From Pyrenophora tritici-repentis (Eukaryota; Ascomycota; Dothideomycetes; Pleosporales; Pleosporaceae), in contig NC_089397.1 in NCBI RefSeq assembly GCF_003171515.1, forward strand, positions 1,240,001-1,304,000: a stretch of 64,000 nucleotides of DNA, read 5' to 3'. Position 1 is the stretch's first letter, and the number at the start of each line of letters is the position of its first letter. The notes beneath the pieces were generated by a model. That model ran no database searches and was not told the origin of the DNA. It saw only the letters and a program-made list of their open reading frames with translations. The position numbers and the translations under genes are program-made. Below, piece after piece: positions 1-9,509 of this stretch.

Positions 1-1860
1 TTGCAGTACACTTGGCAAATGTATCGGATTTCAGGATGCAGAAGAACTACTCCAAATGGAACGATTTTGTCGTACAGACTATTGTTGAGACCGTAACAGG
101 CCGCGAGTATGAAGAAATTGTCGAAGAGCTTTTCAAAACACCCCTTGGAATCAGTAGCAAGGCGCCATCTGTATTGGACGAGCCTAACGTTGCTTATGCC
201 CACGAGGTATTGGGTGACGGCCGCATCAAGCCAGTAGATCAGGATCCCATCACGCGCGATGAATGCTTACCAATGCACACAATGAAGCACTCATTATTTC
301 AGTCTGTTCATGCCCTCCGCCAACTTGTTACTGCATACGACCGCCAACATTGGAACGGGACAGGATTCACACCAGGAAATCTGTTCGTTCGTGTTGAAAA
401 CGTTTTCAGCATGATGACAGACGCACTACAACCCGGTAAACCTATCCATGTCACGGAGCACTCAGACGGGTGCCAGGCTGGGTTCATCATTATCCCCGAA
501 ACGCGCAGCGGGGTCATCTGCATGAGCAACGCAACATCAGCTATCGGCTTGTGTAACATTGTTGGCCACCAGTTAGTCGACATGTTGACAGGGGATCATG
601 TGAAAGAACGATCGCTAGTCAAATCAATTTCCGAAGCGTTCCAAAAGCAGAAGGATCTCCACACAACTTTGATTGGCCGGCTAAGCACTGTGGAACAGAT
701 ATCGAGTCCTCATAAGACTCTTCTTGTACAGTTTGAAGGGCTGTATCAGAAATTTGAACGCAATGTGACCCTGCGCATTAGGCACGCAGGCCTTGGGCTA
801 CTAGTAACAGTCGATGGCTCAGAAAAGAGACAGTTGGACTTGAGACGAATGGCAGATGACAAGTTTGTTTGGCTTCCACGATACCCCGGGGATATGCTAC
901 AAGGCATTGAGCAAGAAGTAACCCTTTCCGAGCGAACCGTTCAGTTCGAGATTGATGGCTCCGAAGTAATTGCGCTGAAATGGCCTCTGAACCCCGAATT
1001 CCCCCCAGAGAATTCCCCCAAGACAACAGAAGCCCCCAAAGAACTCTACGGTTCCGAGCTAATGCTTTTGCCCCCTGAGCTCCGCAACATGATCTGCATC
1101 GAGGCACTCAAGACATCAACCGGAAACATTTGCATGGTGCCCAACGGCCAGGGGTACGTTTTTGTCAGGGATGAGATGACACCAGACAACATTGTCAGAC
1201 CACTTAACCAGACCAAAAACACAAACAAGCAGTTGAAGCAACAGTCACGTGGCCTTGAGCTCACGGCAAATGATCTTTTCGCTGACGGGCGTCACTTTGA
1301 CGAGTTCCTGCGTTCGAACGTAAGTTGAACATGAAAATTGGGCGAAATGACTACACACTAACCACGAATACAACTAGGACGTTCAATTGCAAGCCTGTAT
1401 CCGGAACTTAACTCTGATGGGAGACTTCCTATCCTTCGACAACCCCGAGGAGGCTGACTTACAGCGCATCATCAACTTCGCAAATAACAATAAGTCCGCT
1501 ACAGTGCATATCCGCCTTTTCGGTATGCATTTCGATGATAATCAGAGGATCTTCACGTTCATGGGCTTTATCTACCTTATCAAGAAAGTGATACGTGGAC
1601 AGGGTGCGGCGCTTTTCGGGAGTCTTGACAAACGCGCCAAGAAATGGGGAAGGGTTGAGAGAAGTGGCACGAACATGAACGTATCCAACGTGAAGTTCTT
1701 TCCAAAGGACGCAGATTTCGACGAGGATACTTTCCGAAACAAACTGGAAGTCTGTATCCGAGGGAACAGTAACACGTCCTACATGTTACTGTCAAGACAC
1801 AACGGCGACCCGGAGGCCATAGTAGACTTCGTGAGGGAGTGTTACAATGATGGCATCTAG
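1..1860 (+). CDS. Beta-lactamase-like serine hydrolase fused to a 2EXR/F-box-like domain (5' partial)
   Basis: The frame is open from the left window edge, so the N-terminus, including any SxxK nucleophile motif, lies outside. Exon 1 runs to 1319; a 58 bp intron (1320-1377, GTAAGT...TAG, branch-like CTAAC near 1358) joins in frame to exon 2 (1378-1860), giving about 597 visible codons. The first ~340 residues resemble the C-terminal half of fungal beta-lactamase/transpeptidase-like hydrolases: a YSKWND segment near residue 13 where the family usually has YxN, a conserved PLGI segment, and an HSDG segment in place of HxG/KTG. After a proline-rich linker a second module begins with LLPPELRNMI, the usual opening of 2EXR/F-box-like proteins in Dothideomycetes. 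The reading frame crosses the junction without a stop, so this is a fusion or two genes joined by a lost stop. Activity is unproven because the Tyr motif is altered. Confidence 0.62.
1320..1377 (+). other. Spliceosomal intron in the hydrolase/2EXR gene
   Basis: Donor GTAAGT, acceptor CTAG, CTAAC branch-like element about 16 bases before the acceptor. Removing the 58 bases joins two open frames that both read as 2EXR-type protein. Confidence 0.75.
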
Positions 1861-2461
1861 CTTACTAGATATCCGTCTCTATGTTTCTTTGCGGAGGAAC
1901 AAAAGTGCTCCAGACTCCACGATCAGAACTTCTAATGTCAAAACTCCGGCCGGTGGAATGAGTGAAGTTGCTCGGCTTATTTAGTCCGAAAAACTGGCTA
2001 GCAATGATAAGACATAAAATACCTTTCTTGACCTTTATGCATGACAAACACCGTAATCATGTCCAAACTAAACATGCAAACCAACTGGAAGATCCAGTAG
2101 GTCTTCTCATGCTGCATCTTCCAACTCATCATCTCGACAGATAATGATACTTTGCGAACTGATACAGTAAAAAGGCCTTATTGAGGCTAGTCTTAGTTGC
2201 GCACTTTGCAAAGAATCTTGCATCTTCTGTTTACCCCCAAGCCTCAAGGCTTTCCTCCCTTTGTGTCATGCAGCGCATATGATCTCGCTCGCTGGACAAC
2301 CCCAGACAGCCTGAATGACGTTCCTGCAAATGCTTCGTGGTGCATGGACAAGTTGCGCTATACGTCTTTTGCATTTGCTTCATGCATGGCGTTTAGTGCC
2401 TTGGTTGCCGCTCGCTGAACACCTCCAGACTGCCCCGCCTGTAGCTCTCTGAGCCGCGCTT
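1861..2461. other. Intergenic, no gene seen
   Basis: Convergent spacer between the hydrolase/2EXR gene and the DUF3632-like pseudogene. Only short, unconvincing open frames; no RNA gene or repeat recognised. Confidence 0.6.
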
Positions 2462-3133
2462 TCACAACGACCACCGCTCCAAACTCATTCCTTCCTTTAC
2501 CGCGTAGGTTTTCTCGTCTTCTTTCGCGCCCTGTAGGAACCGCTGACCACAAACTACAAGCCACTCTGCCACAGCCGGGATCTCGAAATCCAGCAGCGCG
2601 TCTTTTCCGAGAGCTTTCTCGATGGCTTCATATCCCCAGCCGATTGGAATATGCGCAAGGCCAGCCATGAATAATCGCGCCTCGAACTCAGCCGTTCTTG
2701 CGTGCTCGTCCCGTAGTGCATCGCGCTTTGAGCCACTGGTCTTCTCGGCGTCGGATTTCCAGCTTCCGGATCGATAATAGACGTCGTACCATATATGGCC
2801 GAAATCTGACAGACCTTTCCAAAGCTTGTCCTGAGGCTGCTTGCTTGGTTGAGCAGCCGTAAATTCGGGTTGCGGAAGGTCTTCGATAGCTTGTAGCAGT
2901 GCTAGTAACGGCTCAGTTTGGTGCCGTAGGTCTAGAAGAGCATCCATTAGGAGGCCATAAAGCTGGCAAATATCGCCACGAGGGTCATCTAAGTTCACCA
3001 CAGGGCGAGTGATGGCCTCAGCTGCTTCGGTTGCAGTCGTCTTCTGGCGCAGGTAGTCTTTGAGAGCTCATACTTCCTCGGGATGGTTTTCCTGTTCAGG
3101 GATAAGCTTGGACGAAAACCAATCGTCCGACAT
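2462..3133 (-). pseudogene. DUF3632-like protein gene with one in-frame TGA
   Basis: Read on the minus strand, an ATG at 3133 starts MSDDWFSSKLIPEQENHPEE, followed by a Val codon and then TGA at 3070-3068. The same frame then continues open for 201 codons to a stop at 2462. Residues on both sides of the TGA look like one protein: the downstream part opens ALKDYLRQKTTATEAAEAIT and continues with LYGLLMDALLDLR and DLPQPEF, the pattern I associate with the fungal DUF3632 family (function unknown). Without the TGA the product would be 223 residues, normal for that family as remembered. No splice pair removes the stop sensibly: a GTATGA donor overlaps it, but the first in-frame acceptor would leave a 30 bp intron. 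It is either a recent pseudogene, a readthrough site, or a base-calling error. Confidence 0.6.
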
Positions 3134-4361
3134 GATGTTTTGCGACGGTATCGGATTGTGTGCAGGGGATATCTGTATAGCAGAAAGAGCAGGGATGTAT
3201 TCGTTGTGGGGTGTTGTATAGGGGCAGATCAAAGTCCGTCTTATAGCCCTCGAACTGACGTGCCGTACCCCGGTTCTGGTGTGTGTAGATGGACGCTGAG
3301 GCAGGTCGAAAAGCTCGGTAGGCTGCTGTCAGATCAGGTAAGATGGCATCACATGAATGTCATTACCCACATACGGCTGCAGCGCGGTTTCGCTTGCCTT
3401 CCGTACGTAGCTTAGCGCTCTATGTGAGTCCAAAGGCTCGGTCACTTCTTAATGTGGTGCTGCTTGGCGACTCTAGTAAACCATGGTACATGGAGTGATT
3501 ACAGCGACGCATTAACTTGGTAATCGTTAGTGGATTCATAGCTACTACTCGATTCATCTCTGAAGACAACGCTACCAATAACTTCCAGGCATCGTGCCGC
3601 TCGCACTCTCCCTTAGGTGGGACCCAACGCAGCGACGCACCACGCTAATCGCAACGCTTCGTGTAGGGCAGTCTTCGATTGAGTGAATGTAATGCCGGTG
3701 CGCAGATGCGACATAAAGTTACACGCACTGGTCACTGCTAGATTGATAAGCTTGGCTAGGTGCCAAGTGCCCCTGCTAGAGAAGCGCAGCAACGTACAGA
3801 CCAACCTGACGTAATACTAGGCGACGGTGTCGAGCAATAGGGTGAAGTGCCTAATCGACACAGGGTCACAGATGACGATTCATCAACTCAGTACTACGCG
3901 ATACCGTATAATGGTACCAACCTTAGTCACCATGGTACGGTGCATTCGACCCAACGAGCCGCCCGCGCAAAACTACCGCAACCAAATGACTTGGAACGAT
4001 TATAACAACGCACCAGATTTTCCATCGTAAGGGAACTCATAGCTGTCTTGACTGTACTATGGTCATTAGCAGTTCATCAGCGCTTTTGACACAGCCGTCG
4101 CCACTACCCGCCGAAGTCATATTCATCACAGACAAATTATAAAAAAAGAACATGTCTGTCGCCGCATAAAATGTGATCATAAAAGCGGAATATCAGGATA
4201 GACACAGAGATAAACTTCCCTGGTTGACTCATTTCTTGATGGGCATTCTATACAATGAGCTTCTCGGGTAATCTTCGTCAGCCACAACCACTCATACGGA
4301 AACATTTCCCTGCACAAAGAAAGAAAGCCTCTAGTACAACGTAAAAGTCCCTGTCAAGACT
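3134..4361. other. Gene-free spacer
   Basis: About 1.2 kb upstream of the DUF3632-like pseudogene and downstream of the permease. It holds short open frames only. One of them (3827-4030) contains CLIDTGSQ, which recalls a retroelement aspartyl protease, but no other retroelement signature surrounds it. I see no reliable gene. Confidence 0.5.
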
Positions 4362-4585
4362 TTAAGCCCCCTTTTCTTGCCCTCTGTATGCAGCAATATC
4401 ATCCCCTGACGTCTGTGTAGATACTACGCCATATATGATGTTTTCATCGAGTGGTGCAACGCCGACCCGTTTTGCTTCCGCCTCGGTAAAAGTACCGTAT
4501 AGATCTACAGAGTCCATCTGGTCCATATCTGGTACAGAGAAAATCAGGTTTAGCACGTAGAAGACTGTGGCACTGATGAAGAAGC

Positions 4586-4636
4586 CTGAGAATCTGTGAG
4601 CGATACTTTCAAGACGAGCAGTGACAAATGACTCAC
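4586..4636 (-). other. Intron 3 of the permease
   Basis: 51 bp, GTGAGT...CAG. The length is a multiple of three, so the frame stays open through it, but removing it restores FLIG-FFISATVFYVLN, the expected membrane segment. Confidence 0.75.
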
Positions 4637-5450
4637 CTATTAAGAAGGCCATATAGTAGAGTTGTACCAATGGGCGTGAGGGATGAAGTTCTGCCTTCAC
4701 AGTCACAACAAGCCCACCTATAGTAGGCGCCCAGCCACAAATCCAGGCCACAATGGCTCTCCAATTGAAACCGTGCGAGAAGTAATATATTGAATCTCTT
4801 GTGCGGTACAAGTGGCTCAGGCGAATCTTTCGCTTACGCAAGAGGTAGTAGTCGCAGGACATGATTCCAATGATGGGGGCAAGGAATACAGAGAATGAGG
4901 AAAGGACTTGAATGAACGTGGTGGCGCGGTTGATGAGTTGCCACGGCTGAACGATCCATGCGGCTAAGAACGTAATCATGGCACCACGGCGTATGTTTAT
5001 GTAGCGTGGGAAGAGACCAGCGAGATCAATGCCGCCCGCGATGGTGTTGCCGCAGATGTTTTCAAACATGGCGGCAAAGCCGAATCCTGCAGCCAGGAAG
5101 AATACACCTGCACGAGATCCAGATGATCCGTTACCATTGTCCATCATCTTCATCAGGAGGTCTGTCATGGAAGTACCCAGTCAGTGCACGTTCTATACGC
5201 AGTCTACGCAATCCCTTCTCACCTGGCGGATTCCAATACACCTCGCCATATATCTTCTGCCCAGAAGCAGCCGTGACGAGGCCGACCAGAGAAACCAAAA
5301 CACTGGTAATCACGCAACTGGCGATGGTACCATATATGTAGTTCCGTCTCTTAGTCGCGTAACGCGAGAAGTCGCTACCGTTAGTGATACCGGCAGCAAA
5401 ACTGCCGATACTTTGGTTTATGCCAGACATAATGAGCCATGAAGTACTCC

Positions 5451-5466
5451 ACATAGATCCAGCAGG
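5451..5466 (+). repeat. Target-site duplication, 5' copy
   Basis: The 16 bases ACATAGATCCAGCAGG occur here and again at 7890-7905, exactly bounding the LINE. The next base on each side differs between the copies, so the duplication is 16 bp. Confidence 0.93.
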
Positions 5467-7467
5467 TGGCCACCCCTACTCCGGAAATTTATCCAGAACT
5501 TCCTGTCGGAAAGGAGGGTGCGAGTACGCCTAGGCAATGTCACTACACCTGTACATCGAGTGGCCTGCGGCACCCCGCAGGGATCGCCGCTATCACCGGT
5601 CCTATACACCCTATACCTAGCTGAACTACTCAACCAGGACCGAAAACTCCGGTTCGGGTATGCCGACGACATCAACCTATACCGGGTCTCCCACTCTTTA
5701 GACGAGAACGTCGCACTGCTAGCAGAGGACCTCAAATCTATCAATGAATGGGGAGCTGCGAACAAGATCACGTTTGCACCAGAGAAACGGGAGCTGATCC
5801 ACCTCACGCGCCAGAAAGGACTACATGCGCCGCCAATCCAATTGGAAGATCAAACAATTCACCCTATAGCCCCTGCGCAGGGGGGAAGCCAGACAGCGCT
5901 GCGCTGGCTTGGGGTGTGGTTTGATAGGAGACTAACTTTCAAGAAGCACGTCGCGGAAAGGGCGGCGCAAGCCAGGAAAGTAGCGAACCACCTCCGGAGC
6001 CTCGCCAACACAGCCCACGGCCCTCCAGCAGGATCGCTACGCAAGGCAGCCATAACATGTATCCTGCCCATACTACTATACGGAGCCGAAACATGGTACG
6101 AGGGCAGGACGAAGAACCCACGAATTGCAAGGGTTTCCCGTAAACCCACGGTCAGCACTAGGGTAGGCTGGCACCTAACCACGATAGATCAGGCACTAGT
6201 AGCAGCCACGAAGGCAATCCTCCCTGCGTGGAGGACAACACCAAACGCAGTACTGCTAAGAGAAGCTGCGATGCCGTCGGCACAGGTGGCGCTGGAGGAG
6301 GCTAAGCTCCGCTTTGCGGTTCACCTACGCACGATAGACGACAAGCACCCACTTACTAATAGAACTACACTGCCACTAGTCATACGAGGACGCGCAGCGG
6401 GCAACCGACGGATACCAAGATCGAAGGTTCAGCGCGTAGCACAACTGCTACCCGCCACACCCCGAAACGTCCTAGCCAGCCCTCACTTTTCATACGGGTC
6501 GAGGCAGGACCCAACGCAAGGGCAAGGAAAGGACATTGCTGCCCAGAATTTCACCATCTGGTGGGAGTCTCTTGGACAAGAGACAATCACTGTCTTCTCA
6601 GACGGGTCTGAACAACAAATCAACGGTACAAGGGTGGTCACTTACGGGTACGCTATATACCAGGGCCAGGCCGCCGTGGCGACTGGACAAGGCTCACTAA
6701 ATGCCCTTAGCCACGTCTTCGATGCGGAGGCTATAGGCGCGTGCAGAGGACTCAAACACGCACTACAACTCTCACTGCCTAGCCAGAGGGAGATCGTACT
6801 CTGCATAGACAGCACTTCGGTAATATGGGGCATACGCGGAGCCGCCCCTGCCTCCTCCCAATGGGCGTTCCTCCAAATTCATGGAGCTATGGAGGCCTAC
6901 AGCGTGAAAACGCGGTGGGCGCCGGGACACATGAAGATTGTTGGAAACGAACTCGCCGACCAGCTGGCTGACAACGAGGCCAAAGACCCGCACCAGCCAT
7001 ACGGCATGGCCGCCTCCCCCACAAGATCCGGTATACGAACAGTAGGCCGCCGCCTCCTCGAACATACAAGGGACACTTGGTGGAAGGATAAGAGCAGTAG
7101 GCTATCAGCATGGTACACGCAATGGCAGCTGCCATACGATACTAGGCGCACGCCCGCAGCGCTATGGCTACCCCGAAGGATACTCGCGAAAGTCCTTATG
7201 ATACGCTCAACGCATGGCGACTTTGAATGGTACCACCGAAAATTCAACCACGAGGATACCTCGAAATGCCTATGCGGCAGGCCCAAGACGCCAGAACACC
7301 TAGTGTTCTGCAAGAGAGCCACAACACACTTCAAGAAGTGGCCTCTACGCCCCATCGTGCCCCCTCGCACAAGACAGGAAGGCCTAGCGTACCTCGCGCA
7401 ATTAATAGACCAGCCACAAGAGTTCGAGACCTTCGTGAAGGTAACGAACTCCTTCTATGACGAGTGA
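5467..7467 (+). CDS. LINE ORF2 fragment: reverse transcriptase C-terminal part, RNase H, zinc knuckle
   Basis: The frame is open from the insertion junction (WPPLLRKFIQNFL...) to the stop at 7467, about 666 residues. It lacks the endonuclease, the RT fingers and RT motif A, all lost by 5' truncation. Visible are RT motif B (GTPQGSPLSPVLY), the catalytic FGYADD box just after it, a thumb-like region, then a complete RNase H with VFSDGSE, DAEAIGA, CIDSTSV and GHMKIVGNELAD, supplying the D-E-D and late H/D residues. Near the C-terminus CLCGRPKTPEHLVFC is a short zinc-knuckle-like motif found in fungal LINE proteins. It cannot drive its own retrotransposition. Any translation would need an initiator outside the element or an internal start such as GTG 5518. 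Confidence 0.88.
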   Translation, partial: WPPLLRKFIQNFLSERRVRVRLGNVTTPVHRVACGTPQGSPLSPVLYTLYLAELLNQDRKLRFGYADDINLYRVSHSLDENVALLAEDLKSINEWGAANKITFAPEKRELIHLTRQKGLHAPPIQLEDQTIHPIAPAQGGSQTALRWLGVWFDRRLTFKKHVAERAAQARKVANHLRSLANTAHGPPAGSLRKAAITCILPILLYGAETWYEGRTKNPRIARVSRKPTVSTRVGWHLTTIDQALVAATKAILPAWRTTPNAVLLREAAMPSAQVALEEAKLRFAVHLRTIDDKHPLTNRTTLPLVIRGRAAGNRRIPRSKVQRVAQLLPATPRNVLASPHFSYGSRQDPTQGQGKDIAAQNFTIWWESLGQETITVFSDGSEQQINGTRVVTYGYAIYQGQAAVATGQGSLNALSHVFDAEAIGACRGLKHALQLSLPSQREIVLCIDSTSVIWGIRGAAPASSQWAFLQIHGAMEAYSVKTRWAPGHMKIVGNELADQLADNEAKDPHQPYGMAASPTRSGIRTVGRRLLEHTRDTWWKDKSSRLSAWYTQWQLPYDTRRTPAALWLPRRILAKVLMIRSTHGDFEWYHRKFNHEDTSKCLCGRPKTPEHLVFCKRATTHFKKWPLRPIVPPRTRQEGLAYLAQLIDQPQEFETFVKVTNSFYDE

Positions 7468-7889
7468 TTTCTATTTTTGAATTTCACAAAGACCCGCTGA
7501 ATTCCTTGGCATTATTCAGTGTAGGATTCGCGGCAAAACGCCGCATAGATGCCACAACCCACACGCTCTCTCTCAAACCTTTTATTATATCTCAAATTGC
7601 CTCTTGTTACTTTTTCGTTTCTCTCTCTAAAAAGCAGTTACTGTACTGCATCGATCAAAGGCGCAAGCCACGAAATACTAGAATATTGTAGGAAAACGGC
7701 TTCAAATGGCGGGAGTCCTTTTCACGAACATGTATATAGGCAGGACATCACTCCCCTTAGATACAAAACACCTAGGAATAGGTTCCACGAGGCAAGTGCG
7801 ACAGCACTATAAGACCACGGCGGGACCCGCCCGAATACCCTATGGGAGGTTACAGATAGGGCGTTAAACCATAATCAACATCAACATCA
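5467..7889 (+). mobile_element. 5'-truncated non-LTR retrotransposon (LINE, RT plus RNase H, Tad/I-like)
   Basis: A 2,423 bp LINE copy inserted in the permease exon. The 5' end falls inside the reverse transcriptase, the usual result of incomplete target-primed reverse transcription; the 3' end is an ATCAAC repeat tail (about three units, 7872-7889). Perfect 16 bp target duplications flank it. The remaining ORF has no stop or frameshift, so the insertion is recent. The 3' untranslated part (7468-7871) contains no second ORF. Clade assignment (Tad1-like rather than I-like) is inference from RT-RNase H order and a C-terminal zinc knuckle. Confidence 0.92.
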
Positions 7890-7905
7890 ACATAGATCCA
7901 GCAGG
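7890..7905 (+). repeat. Target-site duplication, 3' copy
   Basis: Second copy of ACATAGATCCAGCAGG, directly after the ATCAAC tail of the LINE. It is part of the permease coding sequence. Confidence 0.93.
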
Positions 7906-8720
7906 AACTCGCTGGCCAGAGTTCCAGAGCGGGCCTACGCCTTTTGCAGTAACCAAAGCCCAGACCATCCATGCAAACATACCTAGGCCACACCACGTAC
8001 ATACTACCAGGAAGGGGATTTGGAATCTCTCCGGGCGTAGCCATAAGAACGGTGTGGAGAGGAACCAGAAAACAACAAACCCAACAAACTGGTCTGTCGT
8101 GGTGGGAAATTCGGCACTGAACGTATTCGGCATGCGGGCATAGGAAGGCCAGATAGCCGTCAAGCATACGGCCACTAATCGGCCTCCGTTCCAACCTAGA
8201 ATGAGTTTAGAAAGGATTTCGTTGACTTCAAGCCGTGGTAGGCTTGCTTACACTGTACGGCGTTCCAGATGAAATTGAGCAGGATCCTTTGCGACAGAGG
8301 TATGAAACTTCCCATCATACCCCAACTGTACCTATTCTGTACCGTAAAGCCAATGTGCCACTTTAGCCCTACCCAAGCAATGAAAGTCGAGAATAGAGCA
8401 ATAAGCACACGGCTAATGACGATGATGAGCATGGACTGTGGAACAGAAAGACCCATGGCTGTAGAGCATGTCAGCTTACCGACGCTAATGTCGAGGTTTC
8501 TAGAGATACCCAAGAAGGTGCTTGGCGTCTGCCAATTCGCAATGTTCAAGGAAGCGATGGCCCAAAAGCCAAAGTAACTGAATGAGCCCCATGTTCTTCG
8601 CTCCGGGGGCAGGGGAATCAAATCGCGATTGCTCCAAGCATCGGTCTGCTCGTGCTTCTCGTCATCTCCGATCAAGCGTATCTTCCGATTGATTGTAGTG
8701 AGTAGATTTCTTAAAGTCAT

Positions 8721-9509
8721 GGCTTAACATGAAGCATGCCTGATTATTGAGAATGGAAGGGTCTCAAGATGGGGAGATGATGGTGCAGCACGACACTGAT
8801 AAGGACACCATCAAAAAAGTACCAGCTAATTATCACCTGCCGAACTAGGGTCCATTCCACCGAGCCCGTCTAGCACCCTCCCATGCCCACGTACGATGCG
8901 ATAAGTTGATCATGGGCGACAAGACGTTTTAGCCGTCAAGTGAGGGGTAACACAAGCTGCTGTCTTATCTGGTCAGCGATGTGCATCGCTAGGCGTAGGC
9001 CCACGAAGGCGGAGACATCCCTTCAAGACACCAGCTCCACATGTACTGTATGATGTGACCCATATTATCGTGTTCTCTTCCAATCACTCACATAATCTAG
9101 CAGGGATCACCGTAAATGCGATATCACTTGCAAGAGCAGGTACCATCAACAAGCCCACAACGCATGGATGTCGTCCCGATGTACGGTGTTCCTCGCCCGA
9201 GCTGTTTGCTTATTGGGAGACATCACGTATCCTATCACGAAGTACCTAAAAGCTGACTGTTCACAATGAGCGGATTGAAGTACAAGGCCTTGGCTCCAGA
9301 GGCCATGAGTGGGGGAGGGTTGGAGGTCTGGAGAGTTGGAGAAGGCAGGAAGCGAGCTCGGGACCAGGGTCCGTTGCGGGTTAACTCGCCCCACCAACGA
9401 AATCTTATCAGATCTCCGCAGTACCATGCAAGGTGTATAGCTGCAGTGCCCGCTTCATCCTTTTCCTTGCAAGCCACTATTTCCCAAGTCAAACAATTTG
9501 TCAGCCACG
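8721..9509. promoter_or_regulatory. Shared divergent promoter of permease and hydantoinase, with GATA sites
   Basis: 789 bp between two divergent ATGs. It holds at least four HGATAAG sites: TGATAAG at 8797-8803, CGATAAG at 8899-8905, and the reverse forms CTTATCT at 8964-8970 and CTTATCA at 9404-9410. By base composition alone about 0.3 such 7-mers would be expected on both strands. HGATAR is the binding site of AreA/NIT2 GATA factors, so nitrogen-catabolite control of both genes is likely. No other gene is seen here. Confidence 0.55.

Larger units (their letters stand above)
4362..8720 (-). pseudogene. NCS1-family nucleobase/hydantoin-type permease, disrupted by a LINE insertion
   Basis: This gene encoded a polytopic plasma-membrane transporter of the NCS1 family (Fur4/Dal4/FurE-like: uracil, allantoin, hydantoin and related substrates). 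Exons read on the minus strand are 8720-8252, 8195-7890 continuing at 5450-5223 across the insertion, 5161-4637 and 4585-4362; introns are 56, 61 and 51 bp with good GT-AG ends. Removing the LINE and one 16 bp target copy gives 1752 coding bases (584 codons), a typical NCS1 size, with no other stop or frameshift. Family signatures include NIANWQTPSTF near the N-terminus, CWNGGRLV, YWNPPDLL at an exon junction, and DLAGLFPRYINIRRGA. As it stands, translation runs from the N-terminal ~258 residues into the LINE tail (adding LMLMLIMV) and stops, so about half the transmembrane segments are lost. Substrate is inferred only from family and neighbour. Confidence 0.88.

Noticed and set aside
3038..3073. 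A tiny intron removing the TGA of the DUF3632-like gene
   Set aside because: The only in-frame option is 30 bp (GTATGA...CCAG), below the size of every other intron in the window, and it would delete family-like sequence.
3827..4030. Short plus-strand frame with CLIDTGSQ, like a retroelement aspartyl protease
   Set aside because: 67 residues only, no integrase, RT or LTR nearby, and the rest does not look like a protease.
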